From NCBI GenBank assembly GCA_940337035.1, contig CALNHX010005814.1, forward strand, positions 1-64,000: DNA of 64,000 nucleotides, given 5' to 3'. Position 1 is the stretch's first letter. Every line of letters begins with the position of its first letter. Position numbers and translations under genes: made by a program. Origin of the DNA: Agriotes lineatus (taxonomy: Eukaryota > Arthropoda > Insecta > Coleoptera > Elateridae). The notes below the pieces were generated by a model. It was given only the letters and a program-made list of their open reading frames with translations, had not been told where the DNA came from and ran no database searches. Of this stretch, positions 44,424 through 56,460 are shown in pieces.

Positions 44424-47115
44424 TGCCCCATTAATAAATAATATAACAGTGACTAATTGGAATGCCAATGGTCTTAAAGTTCAACGTTCAACTTTTATAG
44501 AATTCATGACGCGGCACAACGTAGATATAGCGTGTATCACAGAGACTCATTTTATCAGCACAGAAAAGTTCAGAATCCCTGGATATCACGTGTACCGTAA
44601 AGACAGAGAAGCATTAATAGCATCAGGCGGAGTTGCGATCATAATAAAGAAGAAACTCAATCACCACCTTCTTCATATGAATGTTCTGCAAAATATAGAA
44701 GCGATTACTATAAAAGTACTTATGAAAAATAATAGCTCTTTAATTCTCACGGCAGCATACAAACCACCAAATAAACGGCTACTTGAAGATGAAATCGGCA
44801 AACTTTTCAATAGTGAGGAGCCCACACTACTCCTGGGAGACCTAAACGCAAAGAACACCATATGGGGATGCCGAGCTAGTAACCCTGACGGAATAAAGTT
44901 ACATAATATTATGGCCGACCACGGTGTTCTAATATCAGCCCCCGATGAATTCACTTACCATCCATATAGAGCAGATCACCAACCTGACATTTTAGATGTA
45001 ATATTACATAAAAACATTACCAATCCAATATATCAAACAGTAACATATGAACTAGACTCGGACCATCTACCAGTAATTATCAGTTTCTACAACACCCCAC
45101 AAACAACTCCTCCAGCCCCAAAACTAGCCTACGGAAAAACAGACTGGGAAAATTTCCATTCAACCCTTGATCAAAAACTGAAACGAATAGGTCCACTTGC
45201 ATCACCCCCGGATATAGATGATGCAGTTCGGCAATACACATCTGCAATACAAGAAAGTATACAGGAATCTACGACACCATGGAAACACAGGAAAGTTGCT
45301 GACCATATTAGAACACCTAACCACATACTAAAACTAATTAAACTGAAGAATAGATATAGAAGAGGATGGCAGAGATCTCGTTTACCGTACCTCAAAACAC
45401 TATATAACCAGCTATGTCATTTAGTAAAGCAAGAACTAGACAGTTTAAGAATTCAAAGGTACAATTCCTACCTTGAAGATATACAACCCCGCGATCCATC
45501 TATGTGGTTGGCCACCAAACGACTGTTAAGACAACCGAACGTAATCTATCCAATGGTAGCTAATAACTCCATATACTCCTCAGATGACGAAAAAGCAAAC
45601 TTATTAGCAACGCATATGGAACAGGTGTTTATACCGAACATAGGAGAACATGACGAACACTTCGAGTATCAGGTAACAAACACAATTGAAAATTTCCAGC
45701 TACAAGATAATGCAGAAATAGCACCTGCATCTGCCCAAGAACTCAAATCCTACATAGAACTACTACCCAAACGTAAGACTCCCGGGCCCGACCTAATAAC
45801 TAATGAGATATTAAAGCACCTTACCAAGAAGGCGGTGGCTTACTTAGCCACCATATGCAATGCCTGTCTCAGACTAGGACATTTCCCCACTCCATGGAGA
45901 ACTGCGATTATACTACCCATTTATAAAGTAGGAAAGCCGAAGGACAACCCTGATAGTTACAGACCTATCAGTCTCTTATCAACTTTGGCCAAACTCCTTG
46001 AAAAAGTGATATGTACTAGATTACAAGATTACCTACTGCAAAATGACACAATACCTCCTCATCAATTTGGCTTCCGAACTTCTCACTCAACCTCTCACCA
46101 ACTGCTTAGAATAAGTGAAGCAATTGAAAAAGGATTCGAGGAAAAAGAATACACTGCGATTGTGTTCATGGATTTGGAAAGAGCGTTTGACAAGGTCTGG
46201 CACGACGGGCTCCTTTACAAAATAATACTTCTAAACATTCCAAGCTACATAATCAAGATCACTCACTCTTTTCTGAGCAATAGAACATTTAGAGTCAGGA
46301 TTAACTCAACATTATCCAGTACCAAACCCATAAAGGCAGGAGTACCCCAGGGTAGCATATTAGGGCCAACTTTATTTAATCTGTTCGTACACGATCTGCC
46401 CACAGCTATCAACTCAACACTAGCCATGTATGCTGATGACACGGCGATAATAACACAGAGCTCCAGTGCCGAAACAGCAATTGAACACCTCCAAGACTCT
46501 ATTAATATAACGTGTAAATGGTTCCAGAAATGGAAAATCAAAATAAATTCCGATAAATGTCAAACGAAAATGCTTACCCTCAAACGATACGCGCAACTTA
46601 CAAAAATTAAAATAAATAATGATGAAATAGAATGGAATCCGAGGGACTCAGCAGTAAAGTATTTAGGTGTTTACTTAGATGCTAAGCTTAACTGGGGGTA
46701 CCATATCAATAAAAAACCGAATGAGTGCCACAATAGACTGGGTGTATTATATCCGCTAATAAACCGCAAATCTCATCTTAGAACCGAATGCATTGTGCTC
46801 ATTTACAGAGGAATCCTCCGACCAATACTCACCTATGCATGCCCAATCTGGTGCACCACATCAAAAACAACAATGAAAAAACTCCAAACAATGCAGAACA
46901 AAGTGCTACGAATTGCAATCAAGTGCCCGTGGTTCGTTCGTAATACCCAAATACACGATGAACTAAGTGTTCCGCTAATATCTGAGTTTATTAAGAAAAC
47001 TACTGTGAAATTTTTCCAAAACTTAGTCTCATGTTCCAGTGCTACTAAATTAAATCTCGGACAGAAAGACATCCACAGGCGCCATAAGCGCAAGCTACCG
47101 CAAGATTTAATCTAA
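44410..47115 (+). CDS. Jockey-type ORF2, endonuclease and reverse transcriptase
   Basis: 901 residues. The APE-like endonuclease spans about 14-228: N18/N20 (WNAN), E45, GDLNAKN (D144, N146), D193 and SDH at 217-219, so the active site looks complete. The reverse transcriptase spans about 490-760: SYRPISLLS at 517-525, QFGFR at 552-556, FMDLERAFDKVWH (D588), AGVPQGSILGP and YADD at 674-677. The C-terminal part (about 780-900) has the usual tail, and no RNase H domain is seen. It nicks the target and copies the RNA in place. The start codon overlaps the ORF1 stop, and the length is normal for the clade. Confidence 0.92.
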   Translation: MDQNNAPLINNITVTNWNANGLKVQRSTFIEFMTRHNVDIACITETHFISTEKFRIPGYHVYRKDREALIASGGVAIIIKKKLNHHLLHMNVLQNIEAITIKVLMKNNSSLILTAAYKPPNKRLLEDEIGKLFNSEEPTLLLGDLNAKNTIWGCRASNPDGIKLHNIMADHGVLISAPDEFTYHPYRADHQPDILDVILHKNITNPIYQTVTYELDSDHLPVIISFYNTPQTTPPAPKLAYGKTDWENFHSTLDQKLKRIGPLASPPDIDDAVRQYTSAIQESIQESTTPWKHRKVADHIRTPNHILKLIKLKNRYRRGWQRSRLPYLKTLYNQLCHLVKQELDSLRIQRYNSYLEDIQPRDPSMWLATKRLLRQPNVIYPMVANNSIYSSDDEKANLLATHMEQVFIPNIGEHDEHFEYQVTNTIENFQLQDNAEIAPASAQELKSYIELLPKRKTPGPDLITNEILKHLTKKAVAYLATICNACLRLGHFPTPWRTAIILPIYKVGKPKDNPDSYRPISLLSTLAKLLEKVICTRLQDYLLQNDTIPPHQFGFRTSHSTSHQLLRISEAIEKGFEEKEYTAIVFMDLERAFDKVWHDGLLYKIILLNIPSYIIKITHSFLSNRTFRVRINSTLSSTKPIKAGVPQGSILGPTLFNLFVHDLPTAINSTLAMYADDTAIITQSSSAETAIEHLQDSINITCKWFQKWKIKINSDKCQTKMLTLKRYAQLTKIKINNDEIEWNPRDSAVKYLGVYLDAKLNWGYHINKKPNECHNRLGVLYPLINRKSHLRTECIVLIYRGILRPILTYACPIWCTTSKTTMKKLQTMQNKVLRIAIKCPWFVRNTQIHDELSVPLISEFIKKTTVKFFQNLVSCSSATKLNLGQKDIHRRHKRKLPQDLI

Positions 47116-47279
47116 AGACTGTTTAGACTAAAATTAATATTGTACGACAGAGGTGTGATTAGTCACTTAGTCCTCTCTTGATTATAAGTTAGAATAGTAG
47201 CTAGTTGTAAGTACCATAGAACAAAGCCGTGTATTGCATATTATATTGCAGAGCCAGCTATAATAAATTTAAAAAAAAA

Positions 47280-47420
47280 CGTATACCGGGTGAATAGATT
47301 TGGATAAAATTTTATCTGAAGATACTAGACATACTTTCTGATTGACCGACAGACATAGTTAAAATAGTTCATTTCCGGTTTCACCGGAAATGACACCAAC
47401 TTTCATTTTTTAAATGAATC
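47280..47420. other. Possible end of another element
   Basis: Begins GTATACCGGGTGAATAG and contains a short hairpin, TTTCCGGTTTCACCGGAAA, at about 47373-47391. It may be half of an element whose other end was not found. Confidence 0.35.
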
Positions 47421-47907
47421 ACCCTGTATTTTTATGTTTTTCCGAAACTACGAGTCAAATTACATACAACGGTCTCTTAAAATTTTAATTCTATTAACAA
47501 AAAAATATTTTTTTATAATTTTATTTTTTTACCCTAGAAGGCCATAACTAGGGAAAATCTGACTCTAGCAACTCATGATAATAGCCATTTTATCAATTAA
47601 GTCAATAACAAACCCTTATTGAAATAATAAAATTTGCCAAATATTTTTTTTTAAGAAACGGCACATTTTTTAAATGGCACCTACTAAGGGTCATTTTGCC
47701 ATTACATAAAAAAATTGATTGCTAATCTAACGATATGCACCATGGGCTACTTTAACTTTATTTGAAACTGAAAAATAATTAATTAATAGTTTTATTAAAT
47801 ATTTTTGTGGAACACTCCAACAAATTTGGCAACACCGTTGTATGTAATTTGTGTCGTAGATTCCGAAAAACATAGAACATATAGGGTGATCCATTCAAAA
47901 CTTTTAT
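47416..47907. mobile_element. MITE with about 60-bp inverted repeats
   Basis: GAATCACCCTGTATTTTTAT with GTTTTTCCGAAACTACGAG and ATTACATACAACGGT on the left; the complement on the right ends AACATATAGGGTGATCCATT. The AT-rich middle has no open frame. The target duplication is unclear because the ends extend into the flanks imperfectly. Confidence 0.7.
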
Positions 47908-48481
47908 GCCAGAAAAGGTACGTATCAGAGATTAGGTAATATTCGTAGAACAGAAAAAATGGTAGTATTAGTGTTTCAACTACAGATATGAAAACATCAA
48001 TATTCCTCAGGCAAAATCTGCTGATAAATTGGAAATCGGTTATTTCTATACTGCTTTAAACGGTGTAAACGGGTAAGTTAAACCCGATACTTGTTTATTA
48101 CGGGATAGTCAACCGCTTCAGAAAATGTAGATACGGATTGCGGATGTGCTGCTCTGCAAATAAAATTAGGTGCTTTAATGCGAAAGTTGGAATTTGTGGC
48201 TTTGATCCTTTGTGTTTATTAAACTACTTCAACAACACAACGTGGCTACAGCTAATAAAGGGAAATTAGAAACAAGAGCAGCAAGAACGGACTTGAACTT
48301 TAATAATCTGTGGCGAAACGAAGAGTTAATAGCTACTGCAGTTAATATTTTCATAACGCTATTTGTGTAAATATGTTATGCATCCCAAAGCTTCTAAAGA
48401 AATAGCATGCATTCGATTAATATAAAAATGTTCTATTTTTACAAATTCGAAGACAAATTTTTTGCAAAAGCAGTGTTAATG
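47908..48481. other. Unassigned AT-rich stretch
   Basis: No supportable gene or repeat recognised. Confidence 0.4.
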
Positions 48482-49018
48482 CCTTTTTACTTCCTTTTAC
48501 GATAAAGAAAGTATTGGATTCACCACAAAAATTCGGAATTGAGTTTGCAATAGTTCTTCACGTTTTATAGTCCCCTGAACCAAAAAAACATGTTTAGTTC
48601 ATTGGCCTGTCTGTCTGTGTGTCAGTCTGCGTGTCTGCCTGTGTGCCTGTGAACAGAATATCTCAAAAACGAAAAGAGGTATGGCGTTGAAACTTGATAT
48701 ATAGATTGCGGCAGGCAACTAGGACCATTGCAAAAGCAAGGAGAATATGCATGTGGCCGTCGTGGTGTTTAACAAGCGAACAATCAATGTGCGATAGCGG
48801 TAGGTTGTTAGGATCATTATAAATGCAAGGTATATATTAGATTTTTTTATTTTTTAAATACAATTACGGCCACATGTAATGTCCCCTTGCCTTTGCTATG
48901 GTCCTAGTTGCCTGCCGCAATCTGTATAAGTTCTGTGTACTATGTAGATGAGACAGCAAGCTTTTGAAGAAAACCGCATAACCGGAAGTAGGCGATTACT
49001 CTTGTGATTTTTCCGTTT
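48482..49018 (+). repeat. Dispersed repeat family R, copy R4, with MITE inside
   Basis: Begins TTTACTTCCTTTTACGATAA and follows the R order through GAACAGAATATCTC, ACGAAAAGAGGTATGGCGTT and CCGGAAGTAGG, then stops in a T run at about 49020. It lacks the second half of the family. It is interrupted by the 223-bp MITE at 48702-48924. Confidence 0.8.
48702..48924. mobile_element. 223-bp MITE with TATA target duplication
   Basis: Ends TAGATTGCGGCAGGCAACTA and the complement of CAGATTGCGGCAGGCAACTA. TATA lies on both sides (48698-48701 and 48925-48928), and the other R copies give the empty site as CATATATAAG. Inner arms include ACATGTGGCCG-like pairs. Non-coding. Confidence 0.85.
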
Positions 49019-49028
49019 TTTTACCTCA

Positions 49029-49330
49029 AAGCAATCGAAATGGAAATACTGCGAACTGTATTAAACATATTTATACGAGATAGACAAACAAATGTATCAA
49101 GAAGAAAACGTTGTAATACTCAACACGTGGTTAAGTGGACAAAGAAGAGGAAAAGAGAATGGATTGACCATGTGGATCGGATGCATGATAATCGAATAGC
49201 CAAAATATGTAGAACATAAAAACCAACTGAACAAAGACCACCAGGACGACCAGCCAAGAGATGGGCTCAAAGTTGATTCTCGTCGTCCACAAAATAGAGG
49301 CAGAATAAACGGGAATATTGTTAAAACGAA
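49029..49330 (+). pseudogene. LINE reverse transcriptase, C-terminal tail fragment
   Basis: Reads EILRTVLNIFIRDR, then RRKRCNTQHVVKWTKKRKRE and WIDHVDRMHDNRIAKI, then a stop and PTEQRPPGRPAKRWAQS. This pattern (WxxHVxRM, RPxGRPxxRW) is the C-terminal tail of RTE/R4-like insect LINE proteins. Only the tail is present. Confidence 0.65.
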
Positions 49331-49809
49331 GAAAAAGAATAATTGGCTGATAATTATTGCGGGCTTCGGGGCTTCCATTTTTGTCGACTGGATGTTTATA
49401 GTACTCTTCTTCTTCGGTCCCGTGGATCCGTTGGGGAACATGGGGCATTCAAATGGACGCCCAAATGGAAGTCCAAAAGGGCGTTTCGATCACAAGTGTG
49501 AAAAATAGTATAAGGTTGTCAGCCTTATACCATTTTATGGTATTAAGTATTACCAAAAACTTGCTCTAAGGAAGCGTACGTTGACAGTGAGTATCAATGA
49601 ATTAACTATTACCTAGCAAACTCTTCTGGCAACCAATAAAATATTTAACTGGCATATATCACATCCTATTTTATCTTTTAACCGGATGTTATGTAACCTA
49701 CGTGCTTGTCGTTACACCACAAAGGATGTGGTCACAAAATTAGGAATAATTGACGATTGCGCCCAATAGGTGACGATAATAATGTAACACATGGAAATAT
49801 GCGTTTGTA
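49331..49809. other. Unassigned stretch
   Basis: Possibly the 3' UTR of the preceding LINE fragment up to about 49440; nothing further recognised. Confidence 0.35.
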
Positions 49810-49811
49810 TA

Positions 49812-51076
49812 CCGGGTGGCCATTTGCAAACTGAAACATAGGGATTTAATATTGTTTTTAATAGTTTTATGGATTCCTGCTCGCCAATTCAACCTACAGA
49901 AAATGGTTTGGTATCAGTGGAAAGAGAAAATTATTCCACATCTAATGGTATAAAAATTAAATAATTTTTGTTTATTTTCATTGAATAATATTAATAAAAA
50001 GTTTTCATGTTTTTTAAATATGAGTTGCCTTGACTTGAAAACAGTTGACAGCTATACTCAAATTAATTTGTTATTTGATGACATTCAGAGTTAGTTGATG
50101 ACGATGACTCGAACGAAGTGAGAGTTTCTATCGTAAACAATTACAGTGCGGTTAGTTTGCGTAGAATGAAAAATTTTTTTCCGTAAAATACAATACACGA
50201 ATATGTCCGGAAATTTGAAGAAATTGTTAATATTTCAGTAAAATCAGAAGCTAGAAGTAGTTAGTGTCAATTATTTAATGTTGGCTTTCATAAAAATTTC
50301 AATAATTAAATTTTAATAAAGGTAATCGCAGGGATGTTGGTGCGGACAAAGAAAGTAGAAATGTGTTTTGTGAAGGAATGCAAGAACGTGCCAGTCAAGA
50401 TCGTCGTTTTTTGTCATCAATTATTTTCACGGATGAATGTACTTTTACTTTAAACAACGAACCCAATGTGCAAAATATTAGATATTGGACTCAAGAAAAA
50501 CCAAGAATTAATCTGTGTACAAGAACCCAATACGCTCAAAAAATTAATATTTGAGCTGAGATTTAAGGTAAAAAAATTATCGGACCGTTTGAACTTTTGA
50601 TTAATAAGGTAGGTCCTGCATTGAAACAAATCTCTCACTCTCCGCAAATTAACCTCACTGTAATAGGTATCTTTTAACCATAAGAATTATTGTTTATTAA
50701 TTATGAAATTGTTTACGTATAGCAATAATGCTAATAAAGCTATTTTCATAAAAACTTCCTCTTCGTTCGAGTAATCGTTAATTTTATAAAGTAAAAACTA
50801 CTGAACTAACTCTGAATGTCATCAAATAACAAATTAATTTGAGTATAGCTGTCAACTGTTTTCAAGTCAAGGCAACTCATATTTAAAAAACACGAAAACT
50901 TTAAATTAATATCATTCAATGAAATTTGACAAAAACAATTACATACATGAGCAATAATTTTCTCTTTCCATTGATACCAAAACATTTTCTGTAGGTCGAA
51001 TTGGCGAGCAGGAATTCATGAAACTGTTAAATACAATGCTAAATCCTTATGTTCCAGTTTGAAAGTGGCCACCCGG
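49812..51076 (+). mobile_element. IS630/Tc1-mariner-type transposon with about 350-bp inverted repeats
   Basis: Starts CCGGGTGGCCATTTGCAAAC and ends with its complement (diverged), flanked by TA (49810-49811 and 51077-51078). The arms extend through CTGCTCGCCAATTC and TTATTTGATGACATTCAG to about 50150 and from about 50750. Between them is a transposase remnant (next entry). The arms are too long for a standard mariner, though some Tc1-group elements have arms like this. Confidence 0.85.
50340..50640 (+). pseudogene. IS630/Tc1-like transposase fragment (DDE_3 type)
   Basis: Open from 50363 with FCEGMQERASQDRRFLSSII then FTDECTFTLNNE (catalytic D with the usual FTDE context), NIRYWTQEKPR and, after stops, KKIIGPFELL. 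This matches the middle of transposases with the pattern ..LFTDEATF..HYWS..NP..W..GIIG..IIGPFF. The first and last catalytic acidic residues are missing. Surrounded by the long inverted arms, it marks an internally deleted element. Confidence 0.75.
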
Positions 51077-51125
51077 TATAAGGATTTGCAGCGATCTATT
51101 TGCAGTGTACCACTTCTAATTTATT

Positions 51126-51700
51126 TTATCTACGACCACTACTAAAAGTAGGCCTTTTAGCGCTAGCTTGTCTCACTAAAAGTGACGTTTTATAGTTTAG
51201 CATGGTTAAAGAAATCAGCTGTTTACTTTAAACGCATGTGTGGTATAAAGTGAAGTGAGGTTATAAAACTACAATTTCGAACTGGAAGTGAAGTTGTAAA
51301 GTTATTCTAGTTACTTCTTGCGTTACAGGTAAAGTGTTTTTGAAGTAATTAAAGCGTTATGTAATGAATACAGTCAGATGTGTAGTATTAATAATTATCT
51401 TTCGTAACTGACCTTGACAGTACTGGCGTCGCAAACATTCGCCCGCGCGCCAAGGCCTACTGTTTATTATGACATAAATTATAAGTGTCGTAGATGCAAA
51501 CCTTTGTTAAATCGATATTTATGGATTAATAACAGTAAAATTAAGGTCGTACATAAAATATTGTATGCAACGCGTGCTAAAAGTCGTTTATGCACGAGAC
51601 ATGTTATGAAACTCAGCCTTCGGCTTCGTTTCATAATTTTCATGTCTCATGCATAAACGTCAACTTTTAGCACTTGTTGCATAAATAGCTATTACTTTAT
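51126..51700. repeat. Repeat T, copy B, with long terminal hairpin
   Basis: Matches 31885-32365. Here the terminal hairpin is long: GCAACGCGTGCTAAAAGTCG pairs with the right arm ending TTTTAGCACTTGTTGC, and inside it GAGACATGTTATGAAACT meets its complement around the tip CAGCCTTCGGCTTCG at about 51618. Copy A lacks the inner 80 bp. Non-coding. Confidence 0.75.
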
Positions 51701-54700
51701 ATTGTATTTGCTAATTTCTTTCCTAAAAGTTTTATTCGAACAACGTATCATTTAGTTATATATTATCCAGTTAATTATTCTCATACTTGTAGTTAACGCC
51801 AATTTCTGATGTTTTACTTTTACAACACTGAGTAACACAACTGTTGAGTAAACGTGCTTTATATGTTTTACAAGTTTTTCCAGTGATTACGTTTACTTAC
51901 AGCATGGATACAGGTTTTTCTTATTTTCAATTCAATTGAAATTTTTATTAATTACATCCACACCTTAGTTTGCATCGTCTATCATAAGCAAACAAAAATT
52001 TAAAAAAACAAATAAAAATAACAAAAGTTGATTGAACAGCTAAATGACGATTGTTGTGCTAGATACATATTATTATCAGTTAACACGGAATAATAGGTAT
52101 GCTATTTTTCTTCTGCCATAATTTAAACATTATTGAAATATTGCTTCAGAAAAACTGCGTGATATGTGATTTCAGCAAAATGGGCTTCTGCGCATTATTT
52201 AGGTACTAGGAAGAAATAAGCTGCAGGGGATTGATCATAAAATTAATATAAAGATATAGATAGAGATACAGAGATGACTTCTAACTGACACATAACTGAA
52301 ATTTGAGGCTAATACTTCGACTAGTCCGTTAGAAAGTCAACTTTAAACTGACCAAAAATTTCCATTAGTTTCATGGTTTACTTTCTAAATAAAACTGCCA
52401 ATCGTGTAAGTGGTGCAGTGGTTATCTATTTGTGGATTTATGTATTCAGTTTAGTATATAACCGTGACATAAATTATATGATTGTGACGCTGATTGTATA
52501 ATGCTTTAGGATGTTTAATATTACTGTTCCATTATTTTCCGAGAGCTTGTGATAGTTCTTACAGCAATCGAAATTTAGGCTTTGCCGCCCTTCAGCAAAA
52601 GACAACAACAAGAAAACAGTTAAACTCACAATCTAAATTCAACTCACTTATAGTGTACGGCCCTTACCTTAGAAGAATCTACTAAATAACGTGGAGGTTG
52701 CGGTACCTCATAAAGAATAAACCAATAAATAAAATTCAAGCATTGATGCTTTAATTTAACAACTAAGTGCGAATAAAAAGACAGCGCAAGTGCCAGTTGA
52801 GTGGGGTACCATAGATTACCACAAAACTACATATTAAAACAAATGAAAAACAACTGAGGAGATACAGTCAATAGGTTGTGATACAGAACGTCAAAGGCGC
52901 CTGAACAGTATAGCAGATTCAAATACGCAAAATAACCTCAGGTTAAATACTACAATTACTTCAAAATGAGCACATAGATGTTAAAGTGGGTCGCTGAAAG
53001 CAATACAACCTAGGGTGTTACCTATTAACTAAATAATCAAAACTAATATGAAAGCCAATTATCGAAATTTTGGTTCAACAGCAAATTCGGGTTTAATAGT
53101 ATCACGGTTTATAATCATAATACAGTTAAGCGCGGTTTGCAGCGAAAACCCATCCCACCTGACTCCATCCTGTCGGGCGCTGGTAAAAAAGCAAATCACG
53201 TACCTTAGAAATATAACGCAAGTTTTTCGATAGGCCTTCGAATAACTTGCAACTACAAGCATAAAACACAATATGTACCAACAAAAAATATTTTACTACT
53301 TTTCGCTGACTGCCTTAGGCGCTAAAAAAAAATCTTCTCTTGGTACTATCTTACCAACAACTATTAATTATATATAAAAATTATTAATTGGAGCTAATGC
53401 TCTAATGTAGCTATAATCTTGGTTTTCCGGGGTCTGTAACACTATCGCATCACAGGAATGAAATGAGAGCCAGGACAAAGCCTGCAGATCCTCAGGATTT
53501 TTCAGCTATCACAAATGCAAGTGGAGCAGTTGACAAAAGATCTAAATGTCGGCGCCAAATAAACGCCTTCACATGGCTTAGCGGTTTTTAGATTTTTCTA
53601 ACGTGTCCTAACGTTTTATAACGTTCTTTAACTAGAGTTAAGATGGATATAAGGACCCATGATCACATGCAGTAAAAACTGGAATTTCACGATATATATC
53701 TTGTAAAAAGTACCACAGCCGTGGCTTCAAAAAAGGTGTGAAGAGTGCCTAGCGCACAATGACTTTGGACAAATACACAAAAAGGAATTCCAAAAGAGCA
53801 CACAGCACAAAAATATGACTCAGCTCGGCCACGCCTGGCCGGATGCAAGTTCAGGAAATATCAACAGTACTTCGCTTTTGAAAACTGCGGAGTAAAGTTG
53901 GCTTTACTCTTCAAAATCCTTGAGCTGGTAATAACCAATAAAGAAAGAAGTAGGCATTCATTGTTAAGGAGAATCTAGGCTGCCAACGCCAAAATCAAAA
54001 AAGGCAGGTAGGAGGCTGCGACGCATAAAATGTGAATAACATTAAAAAGTCATTATCAAACTTTGCATTTATATTGCAATTATTACGTTAGTATTTTACA
54101 GCCCTACGATAGCGCCACGATAAAATATGCGATGGTAACCTAGATAATTAAAATTAATGCAAATATCTTTGTATGAAAACCACGTTCTTTATTGAAAACT
54201 GACACAAATGACCATACACAGCTACCCTTGTATTATAAAAATTAAATGAACCCAGGGTTCTATCTCCGGGTCTTTAAGTAATAACTTAATGTGGCCTCGT
54301 CAAGGCATGTCAGATAAAATACTCATTACTAATTCAACAAAAAAAACGAAAACTTTCACCTTATTCTCCAGGCGTTAATATACGTGTTGGTTCAGCCACA
54401 GCATAGTTTATTCGCAACGGCAAAATGACAGTTTATGGTGGTCTAGAATCGATACAACCGAACACATTGTCTGTGGGATACACGAAAAACTCAGGTTGGT
54501 AAACTCTTGGAACAGAATAACTGGTTTGCAGTCGCTTGGAACGCCCATCAATAGCAGGCAAAGACTCTGAAGTTGTGGCTTACTAATATCTGCTCACTTT
54601 GCATTTAGAAAGTTATGTAGAACTGCTAAGTTGTTGATCCATAATAATTTGCAACATATTTGGTCAACCAAATGTGGAATTAAAACACCGACTAACTTGA

Positions 54701-56400
54701 ATGGGCAACTGTAATTTCTCAGGTATTTAATAAAACACAGATAATTATCAAACCTTATGCAGCTTACATAGCAAACACAAAACAACAACTGTTTTAAGCT
54801 TGGGCATCAGAGGTTCATAGCTACATAGTTTTTTGTGTATAACCAAGATTTCTCATTTTTTAAACAGAAAATGGCCTGACTCAATCCAACCAATGCGAGA
54901 TTAACAGCAAAATCAAAAAGGAATTATAAACTAATTTAATCGCTATTTAATAATAAATTAATTATACCATCACTTTGCTTGCGAAATTCTAAATGTTTTA
55001 ATATGTCACTTAGCAGAATCCGGCAATATTGCAATTATTTCGCTTATTTTCACCATATACTAATAATTTCATCGATGTAAATTATTGTAATATTGAATAC
55101 ACTCTACACACGTTCTGTGAACATTTCTATGGGATTCCTATTTAAATTTAAAGATTTACAATCATTTATAAGTGTGACAGATGGACAATATGTTTATTTT
55201 ACAATGTCTACCACAAAACCTTTTACATGCTTAAACTGACATTGTATTTGTCTCTTAAGCCTCAAATTTCCTATCTATGCACCTATCTTCATGATTTTTA
55301 CCAACAGTGTATTTATTTTGTGCTTAAGCTATTATACCATATGGACCATAAAATACAGTTGAAACACGATATGTAAATCAAATTTCTTCTCATGTCGATG
55401 TAATTTTGTAGAGAAGACTGAAATCGTAAATAATTCAAGAGCGACATGTCATGTTAATACATGTTACATTATAAATGAGAGTTTGTGAAGCAAACTAACC
55501 AAAACTAACATCTTATAACTAAACTCCTCTAAATATGTAGTTATTAATATTACTAATAGATAAGGTCTGCTTGACTGAACCATTGGGGCCACATAACCTC
55601 ACTCACAGCCATTTTTAGTTTCTTTGGAATTTTTTTTTTGAAATCTTGGTTAAGCACATAACTTGTAAAGATGTTTTCACACCACCTTAATTTCGGTTGC
55701 TGTAAATACAAATTTACTTAGCAAGACTACTCACAACTGCCTAAAACCCGTGAGAGAACATTCTGGGAAAGTTTTTGATTGCTTAAAATAGCTTTAACAG
55801 CTAGCATCTTAAGAGTTGTCGTGAGCTTCTCTTGTGTGTCATAATGTTATTGATAATAACTAATATATATATTGCGAGTTTTCTTACGACTGTCGTCGTC
55901 TCTCACTGAAATAATATGCAAATAAAAGAATGTGCGTATTTTGTCAGTTACATACAAAAATAATAATCTTTCAGCCATTTTTAATATAAAATTAATCTTA
56001 AAGTGCACATGTTGGTCTCTATTCACATCCCATGCTACTCACATTACAGATTGGATCGCTTTTGTATGCTATTCTATAATTATAACAACACCCTAATTGT
56101 TTATTGTTTATATTGCAAAATAGATGCGGTTTTGTAACATGGAAATTATAAATAACTGGAAAACCGCATTCTTTTTGTGGTGATAGGTTATTATTAAAAG
56201 CCGTATCAAACACTGCAACACTTTTAATCTACTTTTTTAAATAATGCAAAGGACACAAGGCAATTAAATAATTATAGCCAAACGAACAAATGAAATCTCG
56301 TAACACGAAACTGGACGGCTGATGTGCAACCATTCATTGTGTAGAATACTGTAAGCGCTCGCATATCAGAACCATTGCAAATGCCCAATCTGGTGTTCCG
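51701..56400. other. Unassigned AT-rich stretch
   Basis: Long interval with short open frames only. I see no recognisable domain and no long repeat shared with the rest of the window. It could be intron or intergenic host sequence. Confidence 0.4.
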
Positions 56401-56460
56401 CTGATGAGCAATTATTTTTCTCTAAAGCAAAAGTAACGGGTGACATTTGTGTGCATGCAG

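Larger units (their letters stand above)
43124..47279 (+). mobile_element. Jockey-type non-LTR retrotransposon, both ORFs open
   Basis: Two long overlapping ORFs, a gag-like ORF1 and an endonuclease-reverse transcriptase ORF2, followed by about 160 bp of 3' UTR with AATAAA and a short A run at 47271-47278. The 5' boundary is uncertain: about 43124, where CGCTTCAGATCTATCGG could be part of an internal promoter. No target duplication was identified around the tail. Neither ORF has a stop or frame shift and the catalytic motifs are present, so it may be young and perhaps active. Confidence 0.85.
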
